DNA from: Rhodobacteraceae bacterium EhC02 | GTDB lineage: Bacteria > Pseudomonadota > Alphaproteobacteria > Rhodobacterales > Rhodobacteraceae | Assembly (NCBI GenBank): GCA_001650895.1 | Contig: LXYH01000003.1 | Coordinates: 1 to 64,000, forward strand | Direction of reading: 5' to 3' | Length of the DNA: 64,000 nucleotides | Shown: positions 53,316 through 63,250 of the stretch, piece after piece | How the letters are laid out: each line of letters begins with the position of its first letter | Numbering within the stretch: position 1 is the stretch's first letter | Program-made: the position numbers and the translations under genes | The notes under the pieces: generated by a model | What the model was told of the DNA's origin: nothing | What the model saw: the letters and a program-made list of their open reading frames with translations, nothing else | Database searches by the model: none

Positions 53316-53924
53316 ATGAGTGACGCGTTGAACGAATTGGGACAGCATATCGCGGCGAAACGTCCGCAATGCGTGCTGTCCTGGGATGTCAGCCATGGCG
53401 AGCTGAACGTGGATGTCGCGCCCTCGAATATCGAGGATTTCGTCGAGTTCCTGAAAGCGGATCGCAACTGCCGGTTCTCCAGCCTGGTGGACATCACCGC
53501 CGTGGATTACCCCGGCCGCGAAAAGCGGTTCGACGTGGTCTATCATTTCCTGTCGATGTACCGGAACCAGCGCATCCGCCTGCGCGTGGCCGTGCGCGCC
53601 GATGAAATGGTGCATTCGATCACCAATGTGCATCCTTCGGCCAACTGGTTCGAGCGCGAGGTGTTCGACATGTTCGGCATCCTGTTCACCGGCCACCCCG
53701 ACCTGCGCCGCATCCTGACCGACTATGGCTTTCGCGGCCATCCGCTGCGCAAGGATTTCCCGACCACCGGCTATACCGAGGTGCGGTATGACGAGGCGCA
53801 GAAGCGTGTCGTCTACGAACCCGTCAAGCTGGTGCAGGAATACCGCCAGTTCGATTTCATGAGCCCCTGGGAAGGGGCGCAATACATTCTTCCGGGTGAC
53901 GAGAAGAAAGAGGGGGCGAAGTGA
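53316..53924 (+). CDS. nuoC: NADH-quinone oxidoreductase subunit C
   Basis: A 202-residue, 30-kDa-type peripheral subunit of complex I. The conserved signature is [20 protein letters not shown] near residues 111-130, followed by [23 protein letters not shown] lies before the start. The stop overlaps the nuoD start by one base; a 54-base gap separates it from nuoB. NuoC and NuoD are separate here, unlike in enterobacteria. Confidence 0.96.
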   Translation: MSDALNELGQHIAAKRPQCVLSWDVSHGELNVDVAPSNIEDFVEFLKADRNCRFSSLVDITAVDYPGREKRFDVVYHFLSMYRNQRIRLRVAVRADEMVHSITNVHPSANWFEREVFDMFGILFTGHPDLRRILTDYGFRGHPLRKDFPTTGYTEVRYDEAQKRVVYEPVKLVQEYRQFDFMSPWEGAQYILPGDEKKEGAK

Positions 53925-55138
53925 TGGACGGCTCCAAGGGATTCAACGACGCCCAGACGGGCGAGCAGAAGATCCGCAACTTCAACATCAACTTCGGCCC
54001 GCAGCACCCTGCCGCGCACGGCGTGTTGCGCCTTGTGCTGGAGCTGGACGGCGAGATCGTGGAACGCTGCGATCCGCACATCGGCCTGCTGCACCGTGGC
54101 ACCGAAAAGCTGATGGAAAGCCGGACCTACCTGCAGAACCTGCCCTATTTCGACCGGCTGGACTACGTGGCCCCGATGAACCAGGAACATGCCTGGTGCC
54201 TGGCTATCGAAAAGCTGACCGGCGTCGAGGTGCCGCGCCGCGCCAGCCTGATCCGGGTGCTCTATTCGGAAATCGGCCGCGTGCTGAACCATCTGTTGAA
54301 CGTGACCACGCAGGCGATGGACGTGGGCGCGCTGACCCCGCCGCTCTGGGGCTTCGAAGAGCGCGAGAAGCTGATGATCTTCTACGAGCGGGCCTGCGGC
54401 GCGCGCCTGCACGCGGCCTATTTCCGGCCCGGCGGCGTGCATCAGGACCTGCCAGATGACCTGCTGGAAGACATCGACACCTGGGCGGTGGAATTTCCGA
54501 AGGTGCTGGCGGATATCGACGGTCTGCTGACCGAGAACCGCATCTTCAAGCAGCGCAACTGCGATATCGGCGTCGTGACCGAGGAAGACATCCAGACCTA
54601 CGGCTTTTCCGGCGTGATGGTGCGCGGATCGGGCCTGGCCTGGGACCTGCGCCGCGCGCAGCCCTACGAATGCTATGACGAGTTCGAGTTCCAGATCCCC
54701 GTGGGCAAGAACGGCGACTGCTATGACCGCTACCTCGTGCGGATGGAAGAGATGCGCCAGTCGGTCAGCATCATCCGGCAGGCGATCGCCAAGCTGCGGG
54801 TGGAAAAGGGTGACGTGATGGCGCGCGGCAAGATCACGCCGCCCAAGCGGGGTGACATGAAAACCTCGATGGAGGCGCTGATCCATCACTTCAAGCTTTA
54901 CACCGAAGGCTTCCACGTGCCCGCAGGCGAGGTTTATGCCTGTGTCGAGGCGCCGAAGGGCGAATTCGGGGTCTACCTTGTGGCCGATGGCACCAACCGT
55001 CCTTACCGCGCCAAGCTGCGTGCGCCCGGTTTCCTGCATTTGCAGGCCATGGATTACGTGGCCAAGGGGCATCAGCTGGCCGATGTGGCAGCCATCATCG
55101 GCACGATGGATGTGGTGTTCGGGGAGATCGACCGGTGA
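53924..55138 (+). CDS. nuoD: NADH-quinone oxidoreductase subunit D
   Basis: A 404-residue, 49-kDa-type subunit that forms the quinone pocket with Nuo[21 protein letters not shown] near residues 22-41 carries the catalytic histidine loop, and [19 protein letters not shown] and [14 protein letters not shown] follow. The C-terminus ([19 protein letters not shown]) is intact. ATG 53924 shares one base with the nuoC stop (TGATG); the GTG three bases earlier is also in frame. Confidence 0.97.
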   Translation: MDGSKGFNDAQTGEQKIRNFNINFGPQHPAAHGVLRLVLELDGEIVERCDPHIGLLHRGTEKLMESRTYLQNLPYFDRLDYVAPMNQEHAWCLAIEKLTGVEVPRRASLIRVLYSEIGRVLNHLLNVTTQAMDVGALTPPLWGFEEREKLMIFYERACGARLHAAYFRPGGVHQDLPDDLLEDIDTWAVEFPKVLADIDGLLTENRIFKQRNCDIGVVTEEDIQTYGFSGVMVRGSGLAWDLRRAQPYECYDEFEFQIPVGKNGDCYDRYLVRMEEMRQSVSIIRQAIAKLRVEKGDVMARGKITPPKRGDMKTSMEALIHHFKLYTEGFHVPAGEVYACVEAPKGEFGVYLVADGTNRPYRAKLRAPGFLHLQAMDYVAKGHQLADVAAIIGTMDVVFGEIDR

Positions 55139-55425
55139 TCACGCAACTCCGTTTCTCCGCCCTGATGGCCGGTGCGGCGCTGTCGCTTGCGGCCTGCGCG
55201 ACCCCGCCAAGCGGCACCAACGCCCAGGACATCGCCAATTACGAGGCTGCTGTCGCAAGCATCGGGTGTACGCTGATCACCGAACCGGATTACCTGGCCG
55301 TCGGGATTCAGACCGGCCTCAGCCGTGAGCAGCTTCTGGGGCTGACCCAGTATCAGCTGGCCGCGCGCCGCGCCGAAAGCCTGCCCGAGGGCGGGATCAA
55401 ACTTACCACCGGAGTCTGTGCCTGA
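55135..55425 (+). CDS. Small predicted lipoprotein in the nuo operon (1 of 3)
   Basis: A 96-residue protein beginning with GTG, overlapping the nuoD stop by 4 bases. It has a lipoprotein signal ([15 protein letters not shown], acylated Cys21) and a mature part with two cysteines, Cys45 and Cys95, the second one residue from the end, suited to one disulfide. The alanine after Cys21 predicts outer-membrane sorting. I recognise no named domain. It probably corresponds to one of the unassigned reading frames known in the Paracoccus nqo operon, but the match needs a search. Confidence 0.78.
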   Translation: MITQLRFSALMAGAALSLAACATPPSGTNAQDIANYEAAVASIGCTLITEPDYLAVGIQTGLSREQLLGLTQYQLAARRAESLPEGGIKLTTGVCA

Positions 55426-56573
55426 TGCTTCGCCGTCTCTATCACGACCAACCCGCAAGCTTTGCCTTCACGCCCGCCAACCAGGCCTGGGCCGAGGCGC
55501 AGATCACCAAATATCCCGAAGGCCGGCAGGCATCCGCGATCATCCCGCTGCTGTGGCGCGCACAGGAGCAGGAGGGCTGGCTGACGCGGCCCGCGATCGA
55601 ATATGTCGCCGGTATGCTGGGTCTGGCCTATATGCGGGCGCTGGAAGTGGCGTCCTTCTACTTCATGTTCCAGCTGCAACCCGTTGGAACCGTGGCACAT
55701 ATCCAGATCTGCGGCACCACGACCTGCATGATCTGCGGCGCCGAGGACCTGGTGGCCGTCTGCCGCGAAAAGATCGCCGACAAGCCCCATGCGCTGAGCG
55801 CCGATGGCAAGTTCAGCTGGGAAGAGGTGGAATGCCTTGGGTCCTGCGCGAATGCGCCGATGGCCCAGATCGGCAAGGACTATTACGAGGATCTGACCGC
55901 CAAGCGGCTGGGCGAGATCATCGACGAACTGGCCGCAGGCAAGGTGCCGGTGCCGGGCCCGCAGAACGGGCGCTATGCCTCGGAACCGCTGTCGGGTCTG
56001 AGCAGCCTCAAGGACATGGACAGCGGCAAGACGCAGTACAACGCCTCGGTCCAGCTGGCCGTGGATATCGGCGACACGGTCAAGCGGATCGACGGCACCG
56101 AAGTGCCGCTGACCGCGCCTTGGCAGGGTAAATCGGGGCAGGGCAAATCGGGGCAGGGCAAAGCCGCGCCGAAAGCCGCCGCGCCCAAGGCCAAGGCCGC
56201 GCCCAAGGCGCCCGCGCCGGACGCTGCCGAAAAGATCGCCAAGCCCGCCACCAAGGCCGCGGCCACCCCGGCCGCCGCCGCGGGCGAGGGGACGAAGCCC
56301 AAGACCATGAAGGCGCCGCGCAAGGCCGGGGCCGATGATCTGAAGCTGATCAAGGGTGTCGGCCCCAAGCTGGAAGCGCTGCTGCACAGCATGGGCTTTT
56401 ACCATTTCGACCAGATCGCCAAGTGGTCCTCGGAAGAGGTCACATGGGTCGATCAGAACCTTGAAGGCTTCAAGGGCCGCGTGACCCGTGACGACTGGGT
56501 GGCGCAGGCGGCGATCCTGGCCGATGGGGGCGAGACTGAATTCTCCAACCGTGCTAAGAAGGGCGAGGTCTGA
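55425..56573 (+). CDS. nuoE: NADH-quinone oxidoreductase subunit E with C-terminal helix-hairpin-helix-like extension
   Basis: A 382-residue version of the 24-kDa subunit, about twice the usual length. Residues 1-200 are a normal NuoE with the thioredoxin-like fold and the 2Fe-2S (N1a) ligands Cys96, Cys101, Cys137 and Cys141. Residues about 225-302 are a Lys/Ala/Pro-rich linker with a GKSGQ repeat. Residues 303-382 are a helix-hairpin-helix-like domain ([20 protein letters not shown]). Long NuoE tails are known in Rhodobacter. The next gene ends in a close copy of this domain (about 55 of 80 residues identical by eye). The role of the tail in complex I is not known. Confidence 0.93.
   Translation: MLRRLYHDQPASFAFTPANQAWAEAQITKYPEGRQASAIIPLLWRAQEQEGWLTRPAIEYVAGMLGLAYMRALEVASFYFMFQLQPVGTVAHIQICGTTTCMICGAEDLVAVCREKIADKPHALSADGKFSWEEVECLGSCANAPMAQIGKDYYEDLTAKRLGEIIDELAAGKVPVPGPQNGRYASEPLSGLSSLKDMDSGKTQYNASVQLAVDIGDTVKRIDGTEVPLTAPWQGKSGQGKSGQGKAAPKAAAPKAKAAPKAPAPDAAEKIAKPATKAAATPAAAAGEGTKPKTMKAPRKAGADDLKLIKGVGPKLEALLHSMGFYHFDQIAKWSSEEVTWVDQNLEGFKGRVTRDDWVAQAAILADGGETEFSNRAKKGEV
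56124..56162 (+). repeat. Short tandem repeat in the nuoE linker
   Basis: Two full copies and a partial copy of a 15-base unit, CAGGG(T/C)AAATCGGGG, encoding repeated GKSGQ. It probably varies in copy number between strains. Confidence 0.8.
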
Positions 56574-56607
56574 GACAGGACCGACCGGATAGCAACAAGG
56601 AGTTGGA

Positions 56608-57342
56608 ATGATGGGTGAGCCGATGAAGAAAAGCAGTTGCCAGATCGCGTGCTGGGCGATGGGCGCTGCTGCGGGCTTTGTGGCCTTCGTGATGCTGATG
56701 GCGCTTGGCGACTGGGGATTCATCCAGGCCGTATTTGGCGCGGCCGTGGTCTTCGTCGTGTTGGGCGGCCTGTTGTCCTGGATCCTGTGCAAGCCCTTGC
56801 CGCCCTTGGGCAGTGTGCAGGCCGGGCTGAAAGAGGCTGAAGAAACCTCGACCCCCGCGCCGGCCGCAGCAGCACCCGCTTCCGCACCTGTCGCCGCGCC
56901 CGCCGCAGCCCCGGCAGCAGCCCCCGCCGCACCGGCGTCGCCTGCCGCCGTGGTCAAGTCGGGAACCTTGCTGGAGGGCGAAAGCGAACTTGCCGCGCGC
57001 AAGGGCGAATGGACCTATGGCGGCGCCGAGACGGATCAGGCTGCACCGGCCGAAGGCGCAAAACCTGCCACCCTGACGGCCGCGCGCGGTGGCAAGGCTG
57101 ACAACCTCAAGGAAATCAAGGGTGTGGGGCCGAAGCTGGAGAAGATGCTGAACGGGATGGGCTTTTACCATTTCGATCAGATCGCGGCCTGGACTGCGGC
57201 CGAACTGGCCTGGGTCGATGAGAACCTGAGCGGTTTCAAGGGCCGCGCCAGCCGTGACAACTGGGTGGACCAGGCAAAGATCCTGGCCAGCGGCGGCGAG
57301 ACGGAATTTTCGAAACGGGTCGAGGATGGCGACGTCTACTGA
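56608..57342 (+). CDS. Membrane-anchored protein with helix-hairpin-helix-like domain, NuoE-tail paralogue
   Basis: A 244-residue protein with two N-terminal membrane helices (about 14-34 and 39-61), an Ala/Pro linker (about 75-115), and a C-terminal domain (164-244) starting [20 protein letters not shown] that closely matches the end of NuoE. Thus one copy sits on the complex I peripheral arm and another on the membrane. It may help assemble or anchor complex I; that is inference. It lies 34 bases after nuoE and has a typical ribosome site (AAGGAG). It probably equals an unassigned reading frame of the nqo operon. Confidence 0.85.
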   Translation: MMGEPMKKSSCQIACWAMGAAAGFVAFVMLMALGDWGFIQAVFGAAVVFVVLGGLLSWILCKPLPPLGSVQAGLKEAEETSTPAPAAAAPASAPVAAPAAAPAAAPAAPASPAAVVKSGTLLEGESELAARKGEWTYGGAETDQAAPAEGAKPATLTAARGGKADNLKEIKGVGPKLEKMLNGMGFYHFDQIAAWTAAELAWVDENLSGFKGRASRDNWVDQAKILASGGETEFSKRVEDGDVY

Positions 57343-57369
57343 CGTCGGCAGATCAGGAACGGATAGGGC

Positions 57370-57594
57370 ATGACACGGGAACGGGACACGGAACTGGCGC
57401 GCAAGGGACGCATGGTCGCGATCGTGATCGCGGGCACAGGCGTGTTCTGGATCCTGGCAAACCTGCTGGGTGGTCAGTTCGGACTGACCAACCGCACCCG
57501 TGCCCTGTTCGATCTGATGGCCCTGGCGGGGTTCGTCTGGGCCCTGTGGATGATTTACCAAATCTGGCGGCTGCGCCAGGATGACAAGGGATAG
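57370..57594 (+). CDS. DUF5337 small membrane protein
   Basis: A 74-residue protein with two membrane helices (about 15-35 and 47-66), basic ends and no cysteine. The pattern [20 protein letters not shown] and the context between nuoE and nuoF match the DUF5337 family, which to my knowledge is restricted to Rhodobacterales. It could be a small accessory or assembly subunit of the complex I membrane arm. It lies 27 bases after the previous gene and 5 bases before nuoF. Confidence 0.75.
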   Translation: MTRERDTELARKGRMVAIVIAGTGVFWILANLLGGQFGLTNRTRALFDLMALAGFVWALWMIYQIWRLRQDDKG

Positions 57595-57599
57595 GCGTG

Positions 57600-58895
57600 A
57601 TGCTGAAGGATCAGGACCGCATTTTCACCAACCTCTACGGCATGCATGACCGCACGCTGAAAGGGGCGATGGCGCGTGGTCATTGGGATGGCACGGCGAA
57701 CATCCTCAAGAACGGGCGCGACTGGATCATCAACCAGATGAAAGCCTCGGGGCTGCGCGGTCGTGGCGGCGCGGGTTTTCCCACCGGCCTCAAGTGGTCG
57801 TTCATGCCCAAGGAAAGCGATGGCCGCCCGGCCTACCTGGTGGTGAACGCGGACGAATCCGAGCCGGGCACCTGCAAGGACCGCGAGATCATGCGCCATG
57901 ATCCGCATACCCTGATCGAGGGTTGCCTGATCGCATCCTTCGCGATGAACGCGCATGCCTGCTACATCTACATTCGCGGCGAATACATCCGCGAGAAAGA
58001 AGCCCTGCAAGCCGCCATTGACGAGGCTTACGAGGCCGGTCTGGTCGGCAAGAACGCCTGCAAGTCGGGCTGGGATTTCGACATCTACCTGCACCATGGT
58101 GCCGGCGCCTATATCTGCGGCGAGGAAACCGCCCTTCTGGAAAGCCTTGAGGGCAAGAAGGGCATGCCACGCATGAAGCCGCCGTTCCCGGCGGGTGCGG
58201 GGCTTTACGGTTGCCCCACCACGGTGAACAACGTGGAATCCATCGCCGTGGTACCCACCATCCTGCGGCGTGGCCCGGAATGGTTCGCGGGCTTTGGCCG
58301 TCCGAACAACGCGGGCACCAAGCTTTTCGCGATCTCGGGCCATGTGAACAACCCCTGCGTGGTGGAAGAGGCGATGTCGATCACCTTCGAGGAGCTGATC
58401 GAGACCCATTGCGGCGGCATTCGCGGCGGCTGGGACAACCTCAAGGCGGTGATCCCCGGCGGATCCTCCGTGCCGATGATCCCCGGTGCCGCGATGCGCG
58501 AAGCGATCATGGATTTCGACTACCTGCGTGAACAGCGTTCGGGCCTTGGCACGGCGGCGGTGATCGTGATGGACAACTCGACCGACGTGATCAAGGCGAT
58601 CTGGCGTCTGTCCAAGTTCTACAAGCACGAAAGCTGCGGCCAGTGCACGCCTTGCCGCGAAGGCACCGGCTGGATGATGCGCGTGATGGACCGTCTGGTG
58701 AAGGGCGAGGCGGAAGTCGAGGAAATCGACATGCTGCTTGACGTCACCAAGCAGGTCGAAGGTCACACGATCTGTGCGCTTGGCGATGCGGCGGCCTGGC
58801 CGATCCAGGGCCTGATCCGGCATTTCCGCGACGAGATCGAGGATCGCATCAAGCACAAGCGTACCGGTCGCGTCAGCGCCGTGGCGGCGGAGTGA
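57600..58895 (+). CDS. nuoF: NADH-quinone oxidoreductase subunit F
   Basis: A 431-residue, 51-kDa-type subunit that oxidises NADH at FMN and holds cluster N3. The NADH/FMN glycine loop is [18 protein letters not shown] near 55, and the cluster ligands are in [16 protein letters not shown] near 344 with the last cysteine in [11 protein letters not shown] near 390. ATG 57600 is preceded by AAGGG; an in-frame GTG lies 3 bases upstream. The stop shares one base with the next gene. Confidence 0.97.
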   Translation: MLKDQDRIFTNLYGMHDRTLKGAMARGHWDGTANILKNGRDWIINQMKASGLRGRGGAGFPTGLKWSFMPKESDGRPAYLVVNADESEPGTCKDREIMRHDPHTLIEGCLIASFAMNAHACYIYIRGEYIREKEALQAAIDEAYEAGLVGKNACKSGWDFDIYLHHGAGAYICGEETALLESLEGKKGMPRMKPPFPAGAGLYGCPTTVNNVESIAVVPTILRRGPEWFAGFGRPNNAGTKLFAISGHVNNPCVVEEAMSITFEELIETHCGGIRGGWDNLKAVIPGGSSVPMIPGAAMREAIMDFDYLREQRSGLGTAAVIVMDNSTDVIKAIWRLSKFYKHESCGQCTPCREGTGWMMRVMDRLVKGEAEVEEIDMLLDVTKQVEGHTICALGDAAAWPIQGLIRHFRDEIEDRIKHKRTGRVSAVAAE

Positions 58896-59254
58896 TGGCG
58901 ATGCGGTTGTCCCTTCTGGCCCTCGGCGCGGCTGTGGCGCTGACGGGATGTTCGACCGTGTCGGGCATCTCGGACCGGCTGACCGGCCGGAACAAGCAGC
59001 TTTTTGACGGGCAGGTGTTCCGCGCCTCGGTGGCCTTTGACAAGGCGGCGCCGGCCGATTTCGTCGTGCGCGTGCAGCAACCCGGCAAATCGCTTGCCGG
59101 TGCGCGCGAGGCGGGCCGCTTCGAGGCGACGAAACATTGCATCACCTATTTCGGCAATTCCACGACGATCTGGCAGGTCGGACCCGACAGCCCGGATGCG
59201 GCGCTGGTGTTCGATGATGATGCGCTGGTCCTGACGGGGCGTTGCGCGGCATGA
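58895..59254 (+). CDS. Small predicted lipoprotein in the nuo operon (2 of 3)
   Basis: A 119-residue protein with a lipoprotein signal (LLALGAAVALTGC, acylated Cys19) and a mature part with exactly two cysteines, Cys82 and Cys117 (two residues from the end). It is translated from a TGATG junction with nuoF. The middle (VFRASVAFDKAAPADFVVRV) looks like a beta-rich domain. I recognise no family. The same layout as the lipoproteins after nuoD and nuoG suggests a shared role. Confidence 0.78.
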   Translation: MAMRLSLLALGAAVALTGCSTVSGISDRLTGRNKQLFDGQVFRASVAFDKAAPADFVVRVQQPGKSLAGAREAGRFEATKHCITYFGNSTTIWQVGPDSPDAALVFDDDALVLTGRCAA

Positions 59255-59315
59255 AGCCTTCTTGCGTCATATCGGGGCTTTGGGGGGGCTGTTATTGCAT
59301 AGCAGCGCCGACAGG

Positions 59316-59336
59316 CCCGATCTCTGCTGGATCGGG
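59316..59336 (+). other. Intercistronic stem-loop before the DUF5333 gene
   Basis: 7-base arms CCCGATC / GATCGGG with a 7-base loop, in the 132-base gap after the second lipoprotein gene, the largest gap inside the nuo operon. No T tract follows; mRNA processing or attenuation is possible. Confidence 0.4.
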
Positions 59337-59386
59337 TGGGGGCCATGTGCGGCCCGCCACCCTTCCGGCATGGAAGGAGATGTGAC

Positions 59387-59812
59387 ATGCAGATGACCCG
59401 TTTCGGCATCAAGACACTGACCGCAGGCGCCGTGGCGCTGGTTCTGGCGCTGCCCGCGATGGCGGCGGGCAAGCCCGACCTGCGCGATCTGCCCGAGATC
59501 GACGACAGCATGCTCTGGGTGGCGCTGGCCATCGAGATCAGCGACCGCTGCCCCTCGATCGAACCGCGCACCATGCGCGGGCTGAACTACCTCTGGAGCA
59601 TCCGCAGCCGGGCGCAGGCGCTTGGCTATTCGACCTCCGAGATCAAGACCTACGTGGACAGCGATGTCGAAAAGGCGCGGATGCGCGCGCGCGGCGAAGC
59701 CTATGTCCGCGCCCAGGGTCTGAACCCGAGAAAAGACGCCGACCTGTGCAAGCTGGGTCAGGCGGAAATCGCGAAGGGCAGCCAGATCGGCGCCTTCCTG
59801 AGACTGAAGTGA
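59387..59812 (+). CDS. DUF5333 exported protein
   Basis: A 141-residue protein with a signal peptide (cut near ALPAMAA, residue 27) and a helical mature domain with two cysteines, Cys55 and Cys121. The pattern LPEIDDSMLWVALAIEISDRC and the charged repeat SDVEKARMRARGEAYVRAQG match the DUF5333 family of Rhodobacterales, which is found in this operon position. It should work in the periplasm. A strong ribosome site (GGAAGGAGATG) supports ATG 59387; the gene is 6 bases from nuoG. Confidence 0.77.
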   Translation: MQMTRFGIKTLTAGAVALVLALPAMAAGKPDLRDLPEIDDSMLWVALAIEISDRCPSIEPRTMRGLNYLWSIRSRAQALGYSTSEIKTYVDSDVEKARMRARGEAYVRAQGLNPRKDADLCKLGQAEIAKGSQIGAFLRLK

Positions 59813-59818
59813 GATCCT

Positions 59819-61804
59819 ATGGCTGACCTACGCAAGATCATCATCGACGGGCAAGAAGTCGAAGTGGAGGGCGCGCTGACCCTGATCCAGGCCTGCGAAC
59901 AGGCCGGGGTCGAAGTGCCGCGCTTCTGCTATCACGAGCGGCTGTCCATTGCGGGCAACTGCCGCATGTGTCTTGTCGAAGTCGTGGGCGGCCCGCCCAA
60001 GCCTGCCGCGTCCTGCGCCATGCAGGTGCGCGATCTGCGCCCCGGTCCCGAAGGCCAGCCGCCCGTGGTCAAGACCAACAGCCCGATGGTCAAGAAGGCG
60101 CGCGAAGGCGTGATGGAATTCCTGCTGATCAACCATCCGCTGGATTGCCCGATCTGCGATCAGGGTGGCGAATGCGACCTGCAGGATCAGGCGATGGCTT
60201 ACGGCGTCGATTTCAGCCGTTACCGCGAACCCAAGCGCGCGGCCGAGGATCTGAACCTGGGCCCGCTTGTCGAAACCCACATGACGCGCTGCATTTCCTG
60301 CACGCGCTGCGTGCGCTTCACCACCGAGGTGGCGGGGATCACCCAGATGGGCCAGACCGGGCGCGGCGAGGATAGCGAGATCACCTCGTACCTGGGCGAG
60401 ACGCTGGACAGCAACCTGCAGGGCAACATCATCGACCTGTGCCCGGTCGGCGCGCTGGTGTCCAAGCCCTATGCTTTCACCGCACGCCCCTGGGAGCTGA
60501 CCAAGACGGAATCCATCGACGTGATGGATGCGCTGGGGTCCAACATCCGCGTGGATACCAAAGGGCGCGAAGTGATGCGTTTCCTGCCGCGCAACCATGA
60601 CGGCGTGAACGAGGAATGGATTTCCGACAAGACACGCTTTGTCTGGGACGGGCTGCGCCGCCAGCGTCTGGACACGCCCTATATCCGCGAGAACGGCAAA
60701 CTGCGCAAAGCGGGCTGGGACGAGGCGCTGCGCGCCGCGGCCGCCGCGATGAAGGGCAAGAAGCTGGCCGGTCTGGTCGGTGATCTGGCGCCGGTCGAGG
60801 CAGCCTTTGCCCTGAAAGCGCTGATCGAGGGGCAGGGCGGTCATGTGGAATGCCGCACCGACGGGGCGCGCCTGCCGGTGGACAACCGTTCCGCCTATGT
60901 GGGCAATGTCGCGATCGAGGATCTGGATACCGCAACCGATATCCTGATCGTGGGGTCGAACCCGCGCGATGAGGCACCTGTGCTGAACGCGCGCATCCGA
61001 AAGGCCTGGACACGCGGGGCCAACGTGGCCGTGATCGGTCAGGCGGTCGATCTGACCTATCCCTACACGCATCTGGGCACGGACCGTGCCGCGCTGGCCG
61101 GTGCCAAGGTGCCCGAAGGCACGATCGTGATCGTCGGCCAGGGTGCCCTGCGCGAGGCCGATGGCGAGGCGGTTCTGGCTGCCTGCATGGCGCTGTCGGG
61201 CCGGATGCTGGTGCTTCACACGGCGGCGGGCCGCGTTGGTGCGATGGATGTGGGGGCCGTGACGACAGGCGGCATGCCCGCCGCCATCGACGGGGCCGAG
61301 GTGATTTACAACCTGGGCGCCGACGAGGTGGAAATCGCACCGGGCGCTTTCGTGATCTACCAGGGCAGCCACGGCGACCGTGGTGCGCACCGCGCCGACA
61401 TCATCCTGCCGGGTGCCGCCTATACGGAAGAAAACGGGCTGTTCGTGAACACCGAAGGCCGGCCACAGCTGGCGCTGCGCGCGGGCTTCGCACCGGGCGA
61501 GGCCAAGGAAAACTGGGCGATCCTGCGGGCGCTGTCGGCGCAAATGGGCGCGACGCTGCCTTTCGACAGCCTGGCGCAGCTGCGCGGCGCAATCGTGGCC
61601 GCACATCCGCATCTCGGCGAGGTCGATGAACTGGCTGACAACGGCTGGACGCCTCTGGCGGCAGCGCCCCTCGGCAAGGCCGATTTCCGCAACGCGATTG
61701 CGGATTTCTACCTGACGAACCCGATCGCGCGGGCCAGCCAGCTGATGGCCGAACTCAGCGCTGGTGCAAAGGCGCGGCAGCAAAAGGCGATGGCGGCCGA
61801 GTGA
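59819..61804 (+). CDS. nuoG: NADH-quinone oxidoreductase subunit G
   Basis: A 661-residue, 75-kDa-type subunit that carries electrons through clusters N1b, N4 and N5. The N-terminal ferredoxin domain has [15 protein letters not shown] near 39-53, the N5/N4 region has [19 protein letters not shown] near 102-120 and [11 protein letters not shown] near 158, and the last ligand is in DLCPVGAL near 205. The C-terminal molybdopterin-oxidoreductase-like domain (about 220-650) is present but has no molybdopterin role. The stop shares one base with the next gene. Confidence 0.97.
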   Translation: MADLRKIIIDGQEVEVEGALTLIQACEQAGVEVPRFCYHERLSIAGNCRMCLVEVVGGPPKPAASCAMQVRDLRPGPEGQPPVVKTNSPMVKKAREGVMEFLLINHPLDCPICDQGGECDLQDQAMAYGVDFSRYREPKRAAEDLNLGPLVETHMTRCISCTRCVRFTTEVAGITQMGQTGRGEDSEITSYLGETLDSNLQGNIIDLCPVGALVSKPYAFTARPWELTKTESIDVMDALGSNIRVDTKGREVMRFLPRNHDGVNEEWISDKTRFVWDGLRRQRLDTPYIRENGKLRKAGWDEALRAAAAAMKGKKLAGLVGDLAPVEAAFALKALIEGQGGHVECRTDGARLPVDNRSAYVGNVAIEDLDTATDILIVGSNPRDEAPVLNARIRKAWTRGANVAVIGQAVDLTYPYTHLGTDRAALAGAKVPEGTIVIVGQGALREADGEAVLAACMALSGRMLVLHTAAGRVGAMDVGAVTTGGMPAAIDGAEVIYNLGADEVEIAPGAFVIYQGSHGDRGAHRADIILPGAAYTEENGLFVNTEGRPQLALRAGFAPGEAKENWAILRALSAQMGATLPFDSLAQLRGAIVAAHPHLGEVDELADNGWTPLAAAPLGKADFRNAIADFYLTNPIARASQLMAELSAGAKARQQKAMAAE

Positions 61805-62205
61805 TGAAAGCGCCTGCGGTCATATCCCCGCTTGCGCTGATGGGCGCGGGCCTTCTGGCAGGCTGCACGGATGCAGCCCCCGAGGTCACGCATTTCGCGC
61901 CCGTCTACGAGGGCGTGGAAACCCGCCTGCTCGAGGGGGATCTGGTGCGGTTCCAGGTGGCGATGCGCGGTGCGCGCGACAATGACGATGTGGGCGCTTA
62001 TGCCGAATGCGCGGCTGCGCAATATGCGCTGATCCGCGACTACGGATTTGCGCGGCATTTGCGAACGAATGTGACGGAACAGGGTGGCCTTTGGCGCGGG
62101 GATGCGGTTTACACCATCTCGGCTCAGCTGCCCCGCGGCATGCAGACCATCGACGCCGAAGTCGTTGTGGCGCATTGCGCGGAAAACGGAATACCGACGG
62201 TGTGA
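61804..62205 (+). CDS. Small predicted lipoprotein in the nuo operon (3 of 3)
   Basis: A 133-residue protein with a lipoprotein signal (SPLALMGAGLLAGC, acylated Cys21) and two further cysteines, Cys69 (AECAAAQ) and Cys125 (VAHCAENG). It has a TGATG junction with nuoG and is 6 bases before nuoH. I recognise no named domain. GDLVRFQVAMRGARDNDDVG and DYGFARHLRTNV suggest a small alpha/beta fold. It is the third lipoprotein of this type in the operon. Confidence 0.78.
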   Translation: MKAPAVISPLALMGAGLLAGCTDAAPEVTHFAPVYEGVETRLLEGDLVRFQVAMRGARDNDDVGAYAECAAAQYALIRDYGFARHLRTNVTEQGGLWRGDAVYTISAQLPRGMQTIDAEVVVAHCAENGIPTV

Positions 62206-62211
62206 GGACCA

Positions 62212-63249
62212 ATGGCTGACTTCTTTACAACCCCGCTTGGGATCGCAGTTCTTCTGGTGGCGCAATCGCTTGCGGTGGTGGCCTTCGTGATGATCAGCCT
62301 TCTGTTCCTGGTCTATGGCGACCGCAAGATCTGGGCCGCGGTCCAGATGCGGCGCGGGCCGAACGTTGTGGGGGTTTTCGGCCTGCTGCAGACGGTGGCC
62401 GATGCGCTGAAATACGTGGTCAAGGAAGTGGTCGTGCCGGCGGGTGCCGACAAGACCGTCTTCATGCTGGCGCCGCTGACCAGTTTCGTGCTGGCGATGA
62501 TCGCCTGGGCGGTGATCCCCTTCAACGAAGGCTGGGTGCTGTCGGATATCAACGTGGCCATCCTTTATGTCTTCGCGGTCTCCTCGCTCGAGGTTTACGG
62601 CGTGATCATGGGGGGCTGGGCGTCGAACTCGAAATACCCGTTCCTCGGCTCGCTGCGTTCGGCGGCGCAGATGATCTCGTACGAGGTGTCGATCGGCCTG
62701 ATCATCATCGGGATCATCATCTCGACCGGATCGATGAACTTCAGCGACATCGTGCGCGCGCAGGATGGCGATTACGGCTTCTTCAGCTGGTACTGGCTGC
62801 CGCATTTCCCGATGGTGTTCCTGTTCTTCATCTCGGCGCTGGCGGAAACGAACCGTCCGCCCTTCGATCTGCCGGAAGCGGAATCCGAACTGGTGGCGGG
62901 CTACCAGGTCGAATATTCCTCGACCCCCTTCCTGCTGTTCATGGCGGGTGAATATATCGCCATCTTCCTGATGTGCGCACTGATGAGCCTGCTGTTCTTC
63001 GGTGGCTGGCTGTCGCCGATCCCCGGCCTGCCGGACGGGCCGCTGTGGATGGTCGGCAAGATGGCCTTCTTCTTCTTCATCTTCGCGATGGTGAAGGCGA
63101 TCACGCCGCGCTACCGCTACGATCAGCTGATGCGGATCGGCTGGAAAGTGTTCCTGCCCATGTCCCTGGCCTGGGTGGTCATCGTGGCATTCCTTGCGAA
63201 ATTCGAACTTTTCGGCGGGGCCTATGCCCGCTGGGCGATTGGGGGCTGA
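62212..63249 (+). CDS. nuoH: NADH-quinone oxidoreductase subunit H
   Basis: A 345-residue membrane subunit with about eight helices that links the quinone pocket to the proton-pumping arm. The conserved [20 protein letters not shown] near 46-65 and the acidic loop [20 protein letters not shown] near 207-226 are clear. It is followed at 63251 by nuoI with a 1-base gap. Confidence 0.97.
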   Translation: MADFFTTPLGIAVLLVAQSLAVVAFVMISLLFLVYGDRKIWAAVQMRRGPNVVGVFGLLQTVADALKYVVKEVVVPAGADKTVFMLAPLTSFVLAMIAWAVIPFNEGWVLSDINVAILYVFAVSSLEVYGVIMGGWASNSKYPFLGSLRSAAQMISYEVSIGLIIIGIIISTGSMNFSDIVRAQDGDYGFFSWYWLPHFPMVFLFFISALAETNRPPFDLPEAESELVAGYQVEYSSTPFLLFMAGEYIAIFLMCALMSLLFFGGWLSPIPGLPDGPLWMVGKMAFFFFIFAMVKAITPRYRYDQLMRIGWKVFLPMSLAWVVIVAFLAKFELFGGAYARWAIGG

Positions 63250-63250
63250 C

